The notes: generated by a model from the letters alone, not told the origin. DNA of 64,000 bases from Gemmatimonadales bacterium (GCA_036500345.1 DASYCE010000015.1:124001-188000); one strand, 5' to 3'. Positions 9,039 through 19,246 are shown, counted from the stretch's first letter. Numbers and translations: made by a program.

Positions 9039-9061
9039 TCAGCCCGACGGGCTGATCAGTA
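9033..9061 (+). terminator. Perfect 13-bp hairpin overlapping the groEL stop codon
   Basis: TACTGATCAGCCC (9033-9045) pairs with GGGCTGATCAGTA (9049-9061) across a GAC loop. The groEL stop TGA (9036-9038) is in the left arm. No T-tract follows, so it may stabilise the mRNA 3' end or assist termination rather than act as a classical terminator. Confidence 0.55.
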
Positions 9062-9120
9062 TCCCGCTCGTCCCGAGCGCAGCGAGGAAGGCGAGAAGAG
9101 CCGAAGGATCGCTTCGCCTG
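9061..9120. repeat. Palindromic intergenic sequence resembling dispersed GC-rich repeats
   Basis: CGCTCG-TCC-CGAGCG (9065-9079) is a short hairpin, followed by GCGAGG and an imperfect AGGCGAGAAG / CTTCGCCT palindrome with GAAGGATC between. The pattern CCCGAGCGCAGCGAGG..GAAGGATC resembles short dispersed intergenic repeats I recall from Gemmatimonadota, Acidobacteriota and Chloroflexota. There is only one copy in this window. Confidence 0.35.
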
Positions 9121-9135
9121 CGTTGAAGGCGCAAC

Positions 9136-9174
9136 ATACAAAGGGCCCCGTCGAATCGACGGGGCCCTTTGTGT
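9136..9174. terminator. Bidirectional terminator between groEL and the converging lipoprotein gene
   Basis: ACAAAGGGCCCCGTCG (9138-9153) and CGACGGGGCCCTTTGT (9157-9172) form a perfect 16-bp stem with a three-base loop. The arms end in AAA/TTT, so each strand gives a short U-rich 3' side. It lies in the gap between convergent genes. Confidence 0.85.
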
Positions 9175-9193
9175 ACTTATCCGGGCGATAGTC

Positions 9194-9667
9194 CTACTTC
9201 CACGTCGTGAACGAGATGCTGATGTTGTGATCGCCCTCCACGGCGGTCTTGGTCAGCTGAACCTCGGCGTAGTGATTCTGGTCGGTGTGGACGCAGAAGT
9301 AGAGGCCGAGCGGGGCACCGATCAACTCATAGGACGTGGACCCGTATGTCGCCGCGGCGCACGCTGCGTAGTTCGGAGCTGCAGTCCCCATCACAGCGAA
9401 TCGACTGGTGTCGACCACGCTGAGTTGGTCGACGTCACCCGACACCGATTCATTCCAGATGTCTCCATCGGCAAACGTTTCGGACGTCTGCACCGTCCCG
9501 GCATCGAGGTCGGCATCGTATGTCGCCGGTATGTCGAGCGTTCCCGAAAGCAGGATGTCGTGAGGAGTGTTGTCGGTGCCGCCGGTCATGTCATCGGAGC
9601 TGCATGCCGCGAGGCATATGGCGAGTCCGACGGCGAGCACGATCCGCTTGCTGAGGGCAGGTAGCAC
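9194..9667 (-). CDS. Small lipoprotein of unknown function
   Basis: The product is 157 aa: a signal peptide with lipobox (VGLAICLAACSSDD), then a Gly/Asp-rich linker and a beta-rich domain with two later cysteines (NYAACAAATYG, LYFCVHTDQN). I do not recognise the family. I chose the GTG at 9667 because GGGAG lies about seven bases upstream and the signal peptide follows at once; the frame extends a further 68 codons with no sign of coding. It is divergent from the M28 peptidase gene. Confidence 0.7.
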   Translation of the reverse strand: MLPALSKRIVLAVGLAICLAACSSDDMTGGTDNTPHDILLSGTLDIPATYDADLDAGTVQTSETFADGDIWNESVSGDVDQLSVVDTSRFAVMGTAAPNYAACAAATYGSTSYELIGAPLGLYFCVHTDQNHYAEVQLTKTAVEGDHNISISFTTWK

Positions 9668-9701
9668 GAGGTCTCCCGGTGACAGGTTCTCAGTCCCGGC
9701 G

Positions 9702-9730
9702 AGTATCGGCCTCGGGACCGGGATCGTGAA
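9702..9730 (-). promoter_or_regulatory. Candidate promoter of the 9667 lipoprotein gene
   Basis: On the minus strand TTCACG (9730-9725) and GATACT (9707-9702) are separated by 17 bp, each 4 of 6 to consensus. The start would lie about 28 bases before the GTG. Confidence 0.35.
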
Positions 9731-9814
9731 TGAGCGACCGCTCGTCGGCCTCAGGATTGGCGCCGGCACACCCTCAAGCTTTCTTTCCGCTCCGCCCTTC
9801 CAGGGAGTGGTTTC

Positions 9815-11503
<1,689 letters not shown>

Positions 11504-11509
11504 CCGCCG

Positions 11510-12925
11510 ATGACCGAAGCGCTCGAACCAGTCCCGGCAACGGCGACCGCCTGGTCGACGATTCGCGAAGCGTTGCGCGGATCGCACCAGGATTTTACCG
11601 AGGGGCCGATCGGCCGCGCGGTGGTGCTCCTCGCCATTCCGATGGTCCTGGAAATGGTGATGGAGAGCATCTTCGCCGTCACCGACATGTTCTTCGTGTC
11701 GCGGCTCGGTGCCGACTCGGTCGCGGCGGTCGGCCTCACCGAATCGGTGCTGTCGCTCGTCTACGCGATCGCGATGGGCCTCTCGATGGGCGTCACCGCG
11801 CTCGTGGCGCGCCGCATCGGCGAGAAGGATCACGCCGCCGCGTCACGGAGCGCGGCCCAGGGAATCATGCTTGGCGGATCGATGGCGCTGGTCCTTGGCG
11901 TGGCGGGCGTCATCTTCGCGCCCAACCTGCTGCGCATCATGGGTGCTTCGCAGGCTGTGATCGGCGCGGGAAGTGGTTACACCCGAGTCATTCTCGGTGG
12001 CGACGCCACCGTCGTTCTCCTCTTCGTGCTCAACGCCGCATTTCGTGGCGCCGGCGATCCGAGCATCGCAATGCGGGTGCTGTGGATCGCCAACGGGATC
12101 AACATCATCCTCGGCCCGTGCCTGATCTTTGGTGTTGGTCCATTTCCGCACCTTGGAGTGACCGGCGCCGCGGTCGCGACGACGATCGGGCGCGGGACCG
12201 GTGCGATCCTGGCGTTCTCCGCGATGCTGCGGCCGGGTGGCCGCCTGCGGGTGCGGCTCCGCCAGTTCATTCCCGACAGCCACCTCCTGCGCCAGCTCGT
12301 GACGCTCGGGTCGTCTGCGTCGCTACAGTTTCTTGTCGGCACCGCAAGCTGGATCGGGCTGACCCGATTGCTCGCGACCTTCGGCAGCGAGGCCGTCGCG
12401 GGCTACACCGTGGCGCTGCGGATGGTGATCTTCGCGATCCTTCCGGCATGGGGACTCGCCAACGCCGCCGCGACGATGGTGGGGCAGGGACTCGGCGCCG
12501 GCAAACCGGACCGTGCAGAAGGCGCGGTCTGGACCGCCTGCCGGTACAACTTCGCCTTCCTCACGCTCCTCGGCATCATTTTCCTCGTCGCGGCACCGGT
12601 GCTGGCCGGGCTCTTCGGCCACGACCCGGTGATGACCCGCTATGCCGTGCGCTGCCTGCGGATTATCGCCCTCGGCTTCCCGCTCTATGCGTTCGGAATG
12701 GTCCTGACCCAGGCGTTCAACGGTGCCGGTGACACCTGGACGCCGACCTGGCTCAACTTTCTGATCTTCTGGTGCTGGGAAATTCCCCTGGCATGGGTAC
12801 TGGCGAAACCGCTCGGCATCGGCAGCGACGGCGCATTCATCGCGATTGCGGTGGCGTTCTCGACGCTGGCAGGCGCGTCGACGATCATCTTCCGCCGTGG
12901 CACGTGGAAGGCGGCGGTGGTGTAG
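11510..12925 (+). CDS. MATE-family multidrug efflux transporter
   Basis: Cation-coupled exporter of 471 aa with about twelve hydrophobic helices in two related halves. The first half opens with GRAVVLLAIPMVLEMVMESIF and contains the VAAVGLTESV and ALVARRIGEKD signatures; the second half contains GLANAAATMVGQGLGAGKPDRAE. Substrate unknown. No linked regulator is visible; it follows the M28 peptidase gene by 6 bp. Confidence 0.92.
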   Translation: MTEALEPVPATATAWSTIREALRGSHQDFTEGPIGRAVVLLAIPMVLEMVMESIFAVTDMFFVSRLGADSVAAVGLTESVLSLVYAIAMGLSMGVTALVARRIGEKDHAAASRSAAQGIMLGGSMALVLGVAGVIFAPNLLRIMGASQAVIGAGSGYTRVILGGDATVVLLFVLNAAFRGAGDPSIAMRVLWIANGINIILGPCLIFGVGPFPHLGVTGAAVATTIGRGTGAILAFSAMLRPGGRLRVRLRQFIPDSHLLRQLVTLGSSASLQFLVGTASWIGLTRLLATFGSEAVAGYTVALRMVIFAILPAWGLANAAATMVGQGLGAGKPDRAEGAVWTACRYNFAFLTLLGIIFLVAAPVLAGLFGHDPVMTRYAVRCLRIIALGFPLYAFGMVLTQAFNGAGDTWTPTWLNFLIFWCWEIPLAWVLAKPLGIGSDGAFIAIAVAFSTLAGASTIIFRRGTWKAAVV

Positions 12926-12957
12926 TTTCCTGCCGATCAATTCCCCGGGAGCGTGGT

Positions 12958-13332
12958 GTGGTTCGTGGAATCGTCCCCCTGCTGGTTGCTCAATTCGTGC
13001 TTGCGCCGCCGATGCAACATCCGCCCGCGATCACCGGAACGTGGCGCGTCGATGCCGGCACCGACACGAAGAATGGTCCGCGTGAAGTGATCATCCGCGC
13101 GGACTCGTCGGCGTCGTGGGGGAAGGAGACGGTGCGGTGGCGGCTCAACAACGATCGGATTTCGATCGTGCTCGGCGGCGAATGGGAGACCTACAAGCTC
13201 AAGGTCCGCGACAATGCGCTGACTCTTTCGGGAGGCGATCTCCAGAAATCGGTGACCTTGAAGCGCGTCGGTCCTCCAACGCCGCGTCCCGCCGGCGCCC
13301 GGATTCCGCCTGACCCGGATGCCGGCGGCTGA
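12958..13332 (+). CDS. Small secreted protein of unknown function
   Basis: A 124-aa protein starting at GTG 12958, with GGGA about eight bases upstream. It opens with a hydrophobic export signal (IVPLLVAQFVLAPP) followed by a compact beta-rich domain (ITGTWRVDAGTD, RWRLNNDRISIVL, SVTLKRVG) and a Pro-rich tail. Lipocalin-like or DUF-type families look similar, but I cannot assign one. It converges on the DinB gene with 9 bp between stops. Confidence 0.55.
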   Translation: MVRGIVPLLVAQFVLAPPMQHPPAITGTWRVDAGTDTKNGPREVIIRADSSASWGKETVRWRLNNDRISIVLGGEWETYKLKVRDNALTLSGGDLQKSVTLKRVGPPTPRPAGARIPPDPDAGG

Positions 13333-13341
13333 CCAGCGCAA

Positions 13342-13842
13342 CTACATGAACGGATTCTCATCGGCCGTCGGCCCGTACACTGACGGCAGCGGTACGTCGA
13401 GCATTCGGAGATAGACGAGCAGCTGGCCGCGATGGTGGTACCAGTGGTTGAACATCAGCGCGCGCACCAACGCGATCCGCGGCGCGGCGATCACATCCTT
13501 CCCGCCAACGCTCATCGTCCAGATGAAGTTTGCGCGCTCCGGCGTCAGTCCGCTGATCATCGTCCGGGCCGTTGCCACGCTGCCGTCAAGCGCGTTGAAC
13601 ATCTCGGCCTGGCTCGTTGCCTCGGGCTGCGTGAACGCGGGTGGCGTGATGGAATCCGGCGTCAGCAGTCCCGCGAGCGCGCCCGGTATGGACGCCGTGT
13701 GCAGGCCAAGCTGGCCGAGCGAGTAAGACTTGGGATGCGGCTTCCACGAGAGCTTTCCCTCGGGAATACGCTCAAGCACGCGACGGGTCGTTTGCGCTTC
13801 GGTGTCGAGCTCCGTCAGGAGCGGATCGGTCATCGGATTCAC
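13342..13842 (-). CDS. DinB-family metal-binding protein
   Basis: A 166-aa four-helix-bundle protein of the DinB/YfiT superfamily, which includes thiol S-transferases and many uncharacterised stress proteins. Candidate metal ligands are the His in GQLGLHTAS and two His in FNHWYHHRGQL, the usual three-His pattern. Reaction unknown; bacillithiol S-transferases belong here, which would fit the BshA-like gene at the window start, but this is inference. Confidence 0.85.
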   Translation of the reverse strand: MNPMTDPLLTELDTEAQTTRRVLERIPEGKLSWKPHPKSYSLGQLGLHTASIPGALAGLLTPDSITPPAFTQPEATSQAEMFNALDGSVATARTMISGLTPERANFIWTMSVGGKDVIAAPRIALVRALMFNHWYHHRGQLLVYLRMLDVPLPSVYGPTADENPFM

Positions 13843-13872
13843 TGGTGGTCCTTGGATGAAGGGTCGCAGGAA

Positions 13873-13900
13873 GGCATACCCCAGGGCGGATCGGCGTCAA
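13873..13900 (-). promoter_or_regulatory. Candidate promoter of the DinB-family gene
   Basis: On the minus strand TTGACG (13900-13895) and TATGCC (13878-13873) are separated by 16 bp, about 30 bases before the ATG at 13842. Confidence 0.4.
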
Positions 13901-13945
13901 GCGAATCCGGGTCACAAACTCGTCAACAATTGTGGAGCGGGCTGG

Positions 13946-14743
13946 TCAGGCAAAGAGCGTTCGCTGCGCCGGACCGATGATCCGCAGTGCAGTCATCGGA
14001 CCATCCTGCACCGCAACGATGATGTCGCCGCGATACCCGCGCGCCGCAAGCGCAGGCTCGATCACCGCTCGCAATGCACCGTCGCTATTGCACCGCTGAC
14101 TCACATGGGCCAGCACCACGACGGCGAGCTCCTCGTGGTGGATCTCGTCGAGGAGCCGGGCGGCATCGGCGTTCGACAAGTGTCCGCCGGGGCCGGCAAT
14201 CCGCTGCTGCACCACGATCGGGTACCCGCTGGTTCGCAGCATCGTCTCGTCGTGGTTGGCTTCGAGAATCAGGCAATGGCGGTCGCGGAGAAACCAGCGC
14301 ACCGCCTGGGTCGGGCGCCCCAGGTCGTAGGCCGCGCCGATCGACACGCCATCGGCGATCACGCCGATCGCAATCGGTTCCGCAGCGTCGTGCGAGGTCG
14401 GGCAGGCGCTGACCGCGAACGGTCCTACGGTCGCCGTCGCGGCGGTGCCGAGCGGGATGAAGTCGCACGATTCGCCGCTGCGGCGGAGTGCAGTCCAGGT
14501 GCCGAGCGATGTGAGGACGGGAACGTCATGCCGCGCGGCGAGCTTCACCGTGCCCATCGCGTGGTCGCCGTGTTCGTGCGTCACGGCAATTCCGGCGATG
14601 GCCGCGGGGGCGAGACCGGCGGCTTCCATGCGACGTTCGATCTCTCGCGGCGAGAATCCGGCATCGATGAGGAGAATCGCGCCACCACTCTGCAGCGCAA
14701 ACGCATTTCCCTTCGAACCGGACCCGAGAACGGTCAGATGCAT
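13946..14743 (-). CDS. MBL-fold metallohydrolase, YycJ/WalJ-like
   Basis: Metallo-beta-lactamase-fold protein of 265 aa with the family's LGSGSKGNAFAL N-terminus, the THEHGDHAMG zinc motif near residues 54-63, a second His in CPTSHDA and a C-terminal LAHVSQ motif. This matches the YycJ type of MBL hydrolases, thought to be DNA exonucleases or cell-wall-linked enzymes. The start overlaps the upstream GlmU-like gene by 10 bp, so it ends a four-gene minus-strand unit. Confidence 0.88.
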   Translation of the reverse strand: MHLTVLGSGSKGNAFALQSGGAILLIDAGFSPREIERRMEAAGLAPAAIAGIAVTHEHGDHAMGTVKLAARHDVPVLTSLGTWTALRRSGESCDFIPLGTAATATVGPFAVSACPTSHDAAEPIAIGVIADGVSIGAAYDLGRPTQAVRWFLRDRHCLILEANHDETMLRTSGYPIVVQQRIAGPGGHLSNADAARLLDEIHHEELAVVVLAHVSQRCNSDGALRAVIEPALAARGYRGDIIVAVQDGPMTALRIIGPAQRTLFA

Positions 14744-15897
14744 CGCTGATGCAGCGCGCGGAGCGACCGCTCCATCTCGGCGTCAACCGCGACGTCACGG
14801 CGCGGCAGGATCCGTCGTGCCATCTCGACGAACTGATCGGCCCCGATCATGGTACCCGACTCACCACCCCACGCGAACGGCGCGGTGTATTTGGCCGCTC
14901 TGACACCATCGAACAGGTTTGCCCCGGCGCCGATCACTGCTCCGGTCGGTAGCAACGTTCCGATGGCGGTCCTGGCGTGGTCGCCGATCAATGATCCGAG
15001 ATTGGCGCGCCCGGTCTCGATCCGCTCGCCGTCGATATCGAGGCGGACCGGCCCGTAGGTGTTCTTGAGATTGGACGTGATCGTGCCGGCGCCAAGATTG
15101 ACCCATTCGCCGATGACCGAGTGCCCGACGAATCCGTCGTGACTCTTGTTGGCAAATCCCGAAAAGACCGATGTGCTGATCTCGCCGTGCAGCCTGCAGT
15201 GCGGTCCGGCGCTCACGTGCCGCAGCTGGCCGCCGACGATGAACGTCCCCTCGCCGATCCACATCGGCCCTTCGAGCCGGCTGCCGCTTCTCACCTGCAC
15301 GCCGCGCTCGAGGATGATGGCGCCCTTTCGCACGTCGAGCGTCACGCCCGGTTCGATCTCGGCGCCGTGCAACGCGACCGCGGCGGCGTTACCGATCACC
15401 GTCACACCGTCCGGAATCGACGACGTGGTCTCCGCCAACGCCGCCACGGTGTCGGCAAAGAGGAAGAGCTCGAGTGCCGTGATGAGGTCATGGGCGCCGG
15501 CGAGCTGCCGCCCTTCGACCACGAGTCCGTCGCCTTGCTCGAACGGACCGGTCCACCGCTGGCCCGGATCGAGCCGCCACGCCACGGTGCGACCGCCGTG
15601 CAGCAACCGTCGCGCTCCGCCAAGGGGCCGCATCGGCAACTTCGGCGCGAAGGTCGCGTCGGCGACCCATGCCGGGCCGACGAGGGTGTCGGCGGCAACG
15701 AGCGGTGGCCCGTGAAGCTGGTAATGCCCGGTGGCATGCGGCGCCACGATGCCCGCGGCGCGTGCGTTGAGGGCCTGGCTCCAGCGTTCGCGCAACCGCC
15801 ACATGCCGGCGCGCAGCTCGCTCAGCGGTGTTGCGCGCGCGAACGGCATCCATGCCGCGCCGGGTGCTTCGGGTTCGAGCAGGAAGAGGGAAGTCAT
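14734..15897 (-). CDS. GlmU-like sugar nucleotidyltransferase/acyltransferase with left-handed beta helix
   Basis: About 387 aa. The C-terminal half carries hexapeptide repeats (IPDGVTVIGNAAAVALHGA, GEGTFIVGGQL) and a GlmU-type segment (HSVIGEWVNLGAGTITSNLKN) typical of UDP-GlcNAc acetyltransferase-like proteins. The N-terminal half is a degenerate nucleotidyltransferase region without the GxGTRM loop, as in the NTP_transf_4 family. It lies one base downstream of a mannose-1-phosphate guanylyltransferase gene, so a role in activated-sugar metabolism is likely. The ATG at 15897 is where the family similarity starts; the upstream frame is a shadow. Confidence 0.75.
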   Translation of the reverse strand: MTSLFLLEPEAPGAAWMPFARATPLSELRAGMWRLRERWSQALNARAAGIVAPHATGHYQLHGPPLVAADTLVGPAWVADATFAPKLPMRPLGGARRLLHGGRTVAWRLDPGQRWTGPFEQGDGLVVEGRQLAGAHDLITALELFLFADTVAALAETTSSIPDGVTVIGNAAAVALHGAEIEPGVTLDVRKGAIILERGVQVRSGSRLEGPMWIGEGTFIVGGQLRHVSAGPHCRLHGEISTSVFSGFANKSHDGFVGHSVIGEWVNLGAGTITSNLKNTYGPVRLDIDGERIETGRANLGSLIGDHARTAIGTLLPTGAVIGAGANLFDGVRAAKYTAPFAWGGESGTMIGADQFVEMARRILPRRDVAVDAEMERSLRALHQRCI

Positions 15898-15898
15898 G

Positions 15899-16927
15899 CT
15901 ATTGCAGCTCGCGCACGTCGGGGGGAAGCGCGTCGAGCGTCCGCTTGAGGTCGGGCGCGCGCGGCCGGTCGAGGACCAGGGTGCGGTCATTGGCGTGCAC
16001 CACGACGAGATCGCGCACGCCACTCAGTACCATTGGAGATCCGTCGTTCCAGACGATGCAGTCACTGCAATCGACCAGCGTGACGCGACCGTGGGTCACG
16101 TTGCCGCGGCGGTCCCGTGGCCGTACCCGCGCCAGTGCTTCCCAGGTGCCGATATCATCCCAGGCGAAATCGCCCGGGACGACGGCGACGGCAGCGCTCC
16201 GCTCGAAGACGCCCACGTCGATCGACACTTCGCGCACGTCGCGGAAGAAACCGGCGATGTCACCGGCGTCGAGGCGGTCGAGATATGGGGCGATTTCGTC
16301 GGTATGGGCCATCACTTCATGGCGCAGGTCGTCGGCACGCCAGGCGAAGAGTCCGGAATTCCAGAGCGCCCCGTCCGCCATGAGATCGAGCGCCTTGGCG
16401 GCGTCGGGCTTTTCGACAAACCGCCCCACCGCGCGCGCCGCAGAGTCGAGTCGTTCGCCCGGGACGATATATCCGAAGCCGGTCTCAGGGCGAGACGGAA
16501 CGATCCCGACCGTCACCAGCCGCCGATGGCGCGATGCCGTATCCAGCGCAGTGGCTGCCGTGGCGACGAACGCCGCCGGATCGCGGACGATCCAGTCGGC
16601 GTGCATCGAGACGACCGTGGCGTCGGGGTCACGACGGGCCGCTTCGAGCGTGGCCCAGACGAGCGCCGGCCCGGTCGATGCCGCCCGCGGTTCCACCAGG
16701 TAGTTCTCGGCCGGCAATGCCAGCCTCTCCGCCAGGCGCGCGGCGAGCGACGCCCCGGAAACGACCAGGATCCGTTCCGGCGGGATGAACCCCGCCAGCC
16801 GATCGACGGCATCTTCCGCGCTCGACCGCGGACCTGCCAGGGGGAGGAGCTGCTTCGGGCGGGACGGCGAGGAGAGGGGCCAGAATCTGGTCCCGGAGCC
16901 GCCGGCGAGCAGGATCGCCCATTGCAC
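15899..16927 (-). CDS. manC: Mannose-1-phosphate guanylyltransferase
   Basis: Makes GDP-mannose from mannose 1-phosphate and GTP. The 342-aa protein opens with the nucleotide-binding signature AGGSGTRFWPLSSPSRPKQ, and has VVSMHADWIV (metal site region), ETGFGYIV and FVEKPD. It lacks the C-terminal mannose-6-phosphate isomerase domain of bifunctional AlgA/ManC, so it is the short single-function type. It sits between the roadblock gene and the GlmU-like gene in a tight minus-strand unit. Confidence 0.92.
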   Translation of the reverse strand: MQWAILLAGGSGTRFWPLSSPSRPKQLLPLAGPRSSAEDAVDRLAGFIPPERILVVSGASLAARLAERLALPAENYLVEPRAASTGPALVWATLEAARRDPDATVVSMHADWIVRDPAAFVATAATALDTASRHRRLVTVGIVPSRPETGFGYIVPGERLDSAARAVGRFVEKPDAAKALDLMADGALWNSGLFAWRADDLRHEVMAHTDEIAPYLDRLDAGDIAGFFRDVREVSIDVGVFERSAAVAVVPGDFAWDDIGTWEALARVRPRDRRGNVTHGRVTLVDCSDCIVWNDGSPMVLSGVRDLVVVHANDRTLVLDRPRAPDLKRTLDALPPDVRELQ

Positions 16928-16941
16928 CGGTCAGTGACCTG

Positions 16942-17295
16942 TCACAGGAGCGGCGCAAGCGCCGGCGCGTGGCGGCGCAAGTCGTAGAGCAAGGTGCCGA
17001 GGTCGCCGTCGGGAGCCGCAAGCACCAGCAGGTTGGCCCCGGACGGGAGTCGCTGGATGACGAAGGTTCCGGTGGCGCTCTCCGTGACCGCGAGATGCAG
17101 CTCGCCATGCTGCGCGGCGCGGGCAAGTGCCGCGAGAGTCCGCCCGGCGCTGGTGGTCAGCGCAGCCAGCTCTTCGGCATCGAATTGTTCGGAGAGGGAC
17201 GACTCGACCACCAGCCCGTCATCGCTTACCACGACGGCGGCGGCAACATCGGCCCGGTCGGCGAGCGCCATCAGGACGGATCGAAGAGGCTGCAT
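16942..17295 (-). CDS. Roadblock/LC7-domain protein
   Basis: A single-domain protein of 117 aa with the roadblock pattern: LRSVLMALADRADVAAAVVVS, a central helix with FDAEELAALTT, and FVIQRLPSGANLLVLA. Bacterial roadblock proteins often regulate small GTPases of the MglA type, but no GTPase gene is nearby. It heads a minus-strand unit with the sugar-nucleotide genes; SD GGGAG lies about ten bases before its ATG. Confidence 0.82.
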   Translation of the reverse strand: MQPLRSVLMALADRADVAAAVVVSDDGLVVESSLSEQFDAEELAALTTSAGRTLAALARAAQHGELHLAVTESATGTFVIQRLPSGANLLVLAAPDGDLGTLLYDLRRHAPALAPLL

Positions 17296-17326
17296 CTGAT
17301 CGGCTCCCGAATGGCGTGAGGACGCG

Positions 17327-17356
17327 AAGCTAGGGCGCCAACCGCGGCGAAGTCAA
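17327..17356 (-). promoter_or_regulatory. Candidate promoter of the roadblock-manC unit
   Basis: On the minus strand TTGACT (17356-17351) and TAGCTT (17332-17327) are separated by 18 bp, followed by a leader of about 25 bases to the ATG at 17295. It is back to back with a plus-strand promoter at 17371. Confidence 0.45.
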
Positions 17357-17370
17357 GCAACGGCACCGGG

Positions 17371-17399
17371 TTGCCGCGATCTGGCGAGCGGTCTAACCT
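17371..17399 (+). promoter_or_regulatory. Candidate leaderless promoter of the 17407 lipoprotein gene
   Basis: TTGCCG (17371-17376), 17 bp, then TAACCT (17394-17399). The ATG at 17407 is only seven bases after the -10 box, where transcription would begin, and no Shine-Dalgarno is present. Confidence 0.4.
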
Positions 17400-17406
17400 T
17401 CTCAGC

Positions 17407-17958
17407 ATGGGCGGACGCTTTGCACTCCTTCTGGGAATCGTCGTCGTCGCGGGATGCGACGCCAATCAGCTGGCGCCCGCGACGATCGTGAACCAGGCCG
17501 ACACGGTCACGATGGGCGCCCTGACCGGCGCCGCGCTGCGATTCCCGTCGGCATTTGACGTGACCGTCGGTGAGCCGGTGCGAACCGACCAGACCTCGTC
17601 GTTCGATTTCATCTACGACATCGACTCGACTGGCCGGCATCTGTTCATCCCGCTGCACGCCCTGCCGGACCTTGGCAGCGCGACCGGTGTCAATCCCGGC
17701 TTTCTCCGCGAGACCGGCTCGTTCGATCAGCTGACCAACGCACCCTCCGACCCCTATCAGACGACCGATTCGCTCGTCATCGCGCCGGGTGATCTCTTTT
17801 ACGTGCGGTCGCGCATCGCATGTTACCTCAGTGTTCCCCAGTACGCCAAGATCCAGGTCATCGATTTCGACGATGTCGCGAAGACCGTCCGCCTCGAAGT
17901 CATGGCGGACATCAATTGCGGCTACAAGAATCTGCAACCCGGCATTCCCGCAAACTGA
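17407..17958 (+). CDS. Lipoprotein of unknown function
   Basis: A 183-aa exported lipoprotein: signal peptide MGGRFALLLGIVVVAGCDAN with lipobox VAGC, then a domain with two later cysteines (RIACYLSV, DINCGYKN) that may form a disulfide. No family recognised. The ATG at 17407 starts the signal peptide; an upstream start at 17371 overlaps the candidate -35 box and is not credible. serS follows after 4 bp. Confidence 0.65.
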   Translation: MGGRFALLLGIVVVAGCDANQLAPATIVNQADTVTMGALTGAALRFPSAFDVTVGEPVRTDQTSSFDFIYDIDSTGRHLFIPLHALPDLGSATGVNPGFLRETGSFDQLTNAPSDPYQTTDSLVIAPGDLFYVRSRIACYLSVPQYAKIQVIDFDDVAKTVRLEVMADINCGYKNLQPGIPAN

Positions 17959-17962
17959 TTCG

Positions 17963-19246
17963 ATGATCGACGTTCGCCGCGTCCGCCACGATCCAGACGC
18001 CGCGCGGGCCGCCTTGGCACGTCGACGCGATCCGGTTGCGATCGCACAACTTGATCAGGTGATCGAACTCGACACGCGGCGCCGCGAACTCGTCACCGGC
18101 GTCGAGCAGTTGCAGGCGCGCCGGAACGCGCAGTCCGGCGAAGTGGCGCAGCGGAAGAAGAATCACGCTGCCGCGGACGATCTGCTCGCCGAGCTCAAGC
18201 AATCGGGCGAGGAAGTCCGTGCCCTCGAGGCGGACCTCAAGGACGTCGAGGCACTCCTCGACGAACATCTGCTCAACGTTCCCAATTTTCTGCTTGCGCA
18301 TGTGCCGGATGGCGAGGCCGATGCCAATCGCGTGGTGCGTACGTGGGGAACGCCGCCGCATCACGATTTTGCGCCCAGGCCGCACTGGGAACTGGGAGCC
18401 GCGCTCGGTCTCTTCGATCTGCCGCGGGGGGCAAAGCTCGCCGGGTCGGGCTTTCCGCTGTTCACCGGTGCCGGCGCGAGGCTGGTTCGAGCGCTCGCCA
18501 ATTTCATGCTCGACCTGCACACCCGCGAGCACGGCTACCTCGAAGTGCAACCACCGTACCTCGTGAATCGCGCGTCTCTCACCGGCACCGGGCAGCTGCC
18601 GAAATTCGAGGACGATCTCTACCGCACTACCGGCGACGACCTCTTTCTCATTCCCACCGCCGAGGTCCCGGTCACGAACATCTATCGGGACGAGATCCTC
18701 GACGCCGCCACGCTGCCGGTCGCGATGGTGGCGTACACGCCGTGCTTCCGGCGGGAAGCGGGGGCGCACGGCAAGGACACGCGCGGTCTGATCCGGGTGC
18801 ATCAGTTCGACAAGGTCGAGCTGGTCCGGCTGACGGCGCCGGACGCGAGTGACGATGAGCATCAACGACTGACCGGCCACGCCGAGACGGTGTTGCAGCG
18901 CCTGGGGCTGCCGTATCGGGTATTGGAACTGGCGTCAGGCGATACCGGCTTCCACAGCGCGTGCACCTTCGATCTCGAGGTGTGGTCTGCCGGCGTCGGT
19001 GCATGGCTCGAGGTGTCGAGCGCGAGCACGTTTACCGATTTCCAGGCACGGCGGGCCAATATCCGGTATCGGCCGTCGCCGACCGCAAAACCGGAATTCG
19101 TGCATACGTTGAATGCGTCGGGGGTCGCGCTGCCGCGCGTGATCGTGGCGCTCCTCGAGAATGGCCAGCAGGCCGACGGCTCGGTCGTCCTTCCTCAACC
19201 GCTGGTCCCCTATGTCGGGACCGATCTCCTCACCTCCGCGTCGTAG
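17963..19246 (+). CDS. serS: Seryl-tRNA synthetase
   Basis: Class II synthetase of 427 aa that charges tRNA-Ser. The N-terminal coiled-coil arm spans about residues 28-100. The class II motifs are visible: motif 2 with CFRREAGAHGKDTRGLIRVHQFDKVE and motif 3 with NASGVALPRVIVALLENGQ. The TAEVPVTN (Ser-binding) segment is also present. The ATG at 17963 begins the family N-terminus MIDVRRVRHDPD; a longer frame upstream overlaps the lipoprotein gene. Confidence 0.97.
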   Translation: MIDVRRVRHDPDAARAALARRRDPVAIAQLDQVIELDTRRRELVTGVEQLQARRNAQSGEVAQRKKNHAAADDLLAELKQSGEEVRALEADLKDVEALLDEHLLNVPNFLLAHVPDGEADANRVVRTWGTPPHHDFAPRPHWELGAALGLFDLPRGAKLAGSGFPLFTGAGARLVRALANFMLDLHTREHGYLEVQPPYLVNRASLTGTGQLPKFEDDLYRTTGDDLFLIPTAEVPVTNIYRDEILDAATLPVAMVAYTPCFRREAGAHGKDTRGLIRVHQFDKVELVRLTAPDASDDEHQRLTGHAETVLQRLGLPYRVLELASGDTGFHSACTFDLEVWSAGVGAWLEVSSASTFTDFQARRANIRYRPSPTAKPEFVHTLNASGVALPRVIVALLENGQQADGSVVLPQPLVPYVGTDLLTSAS

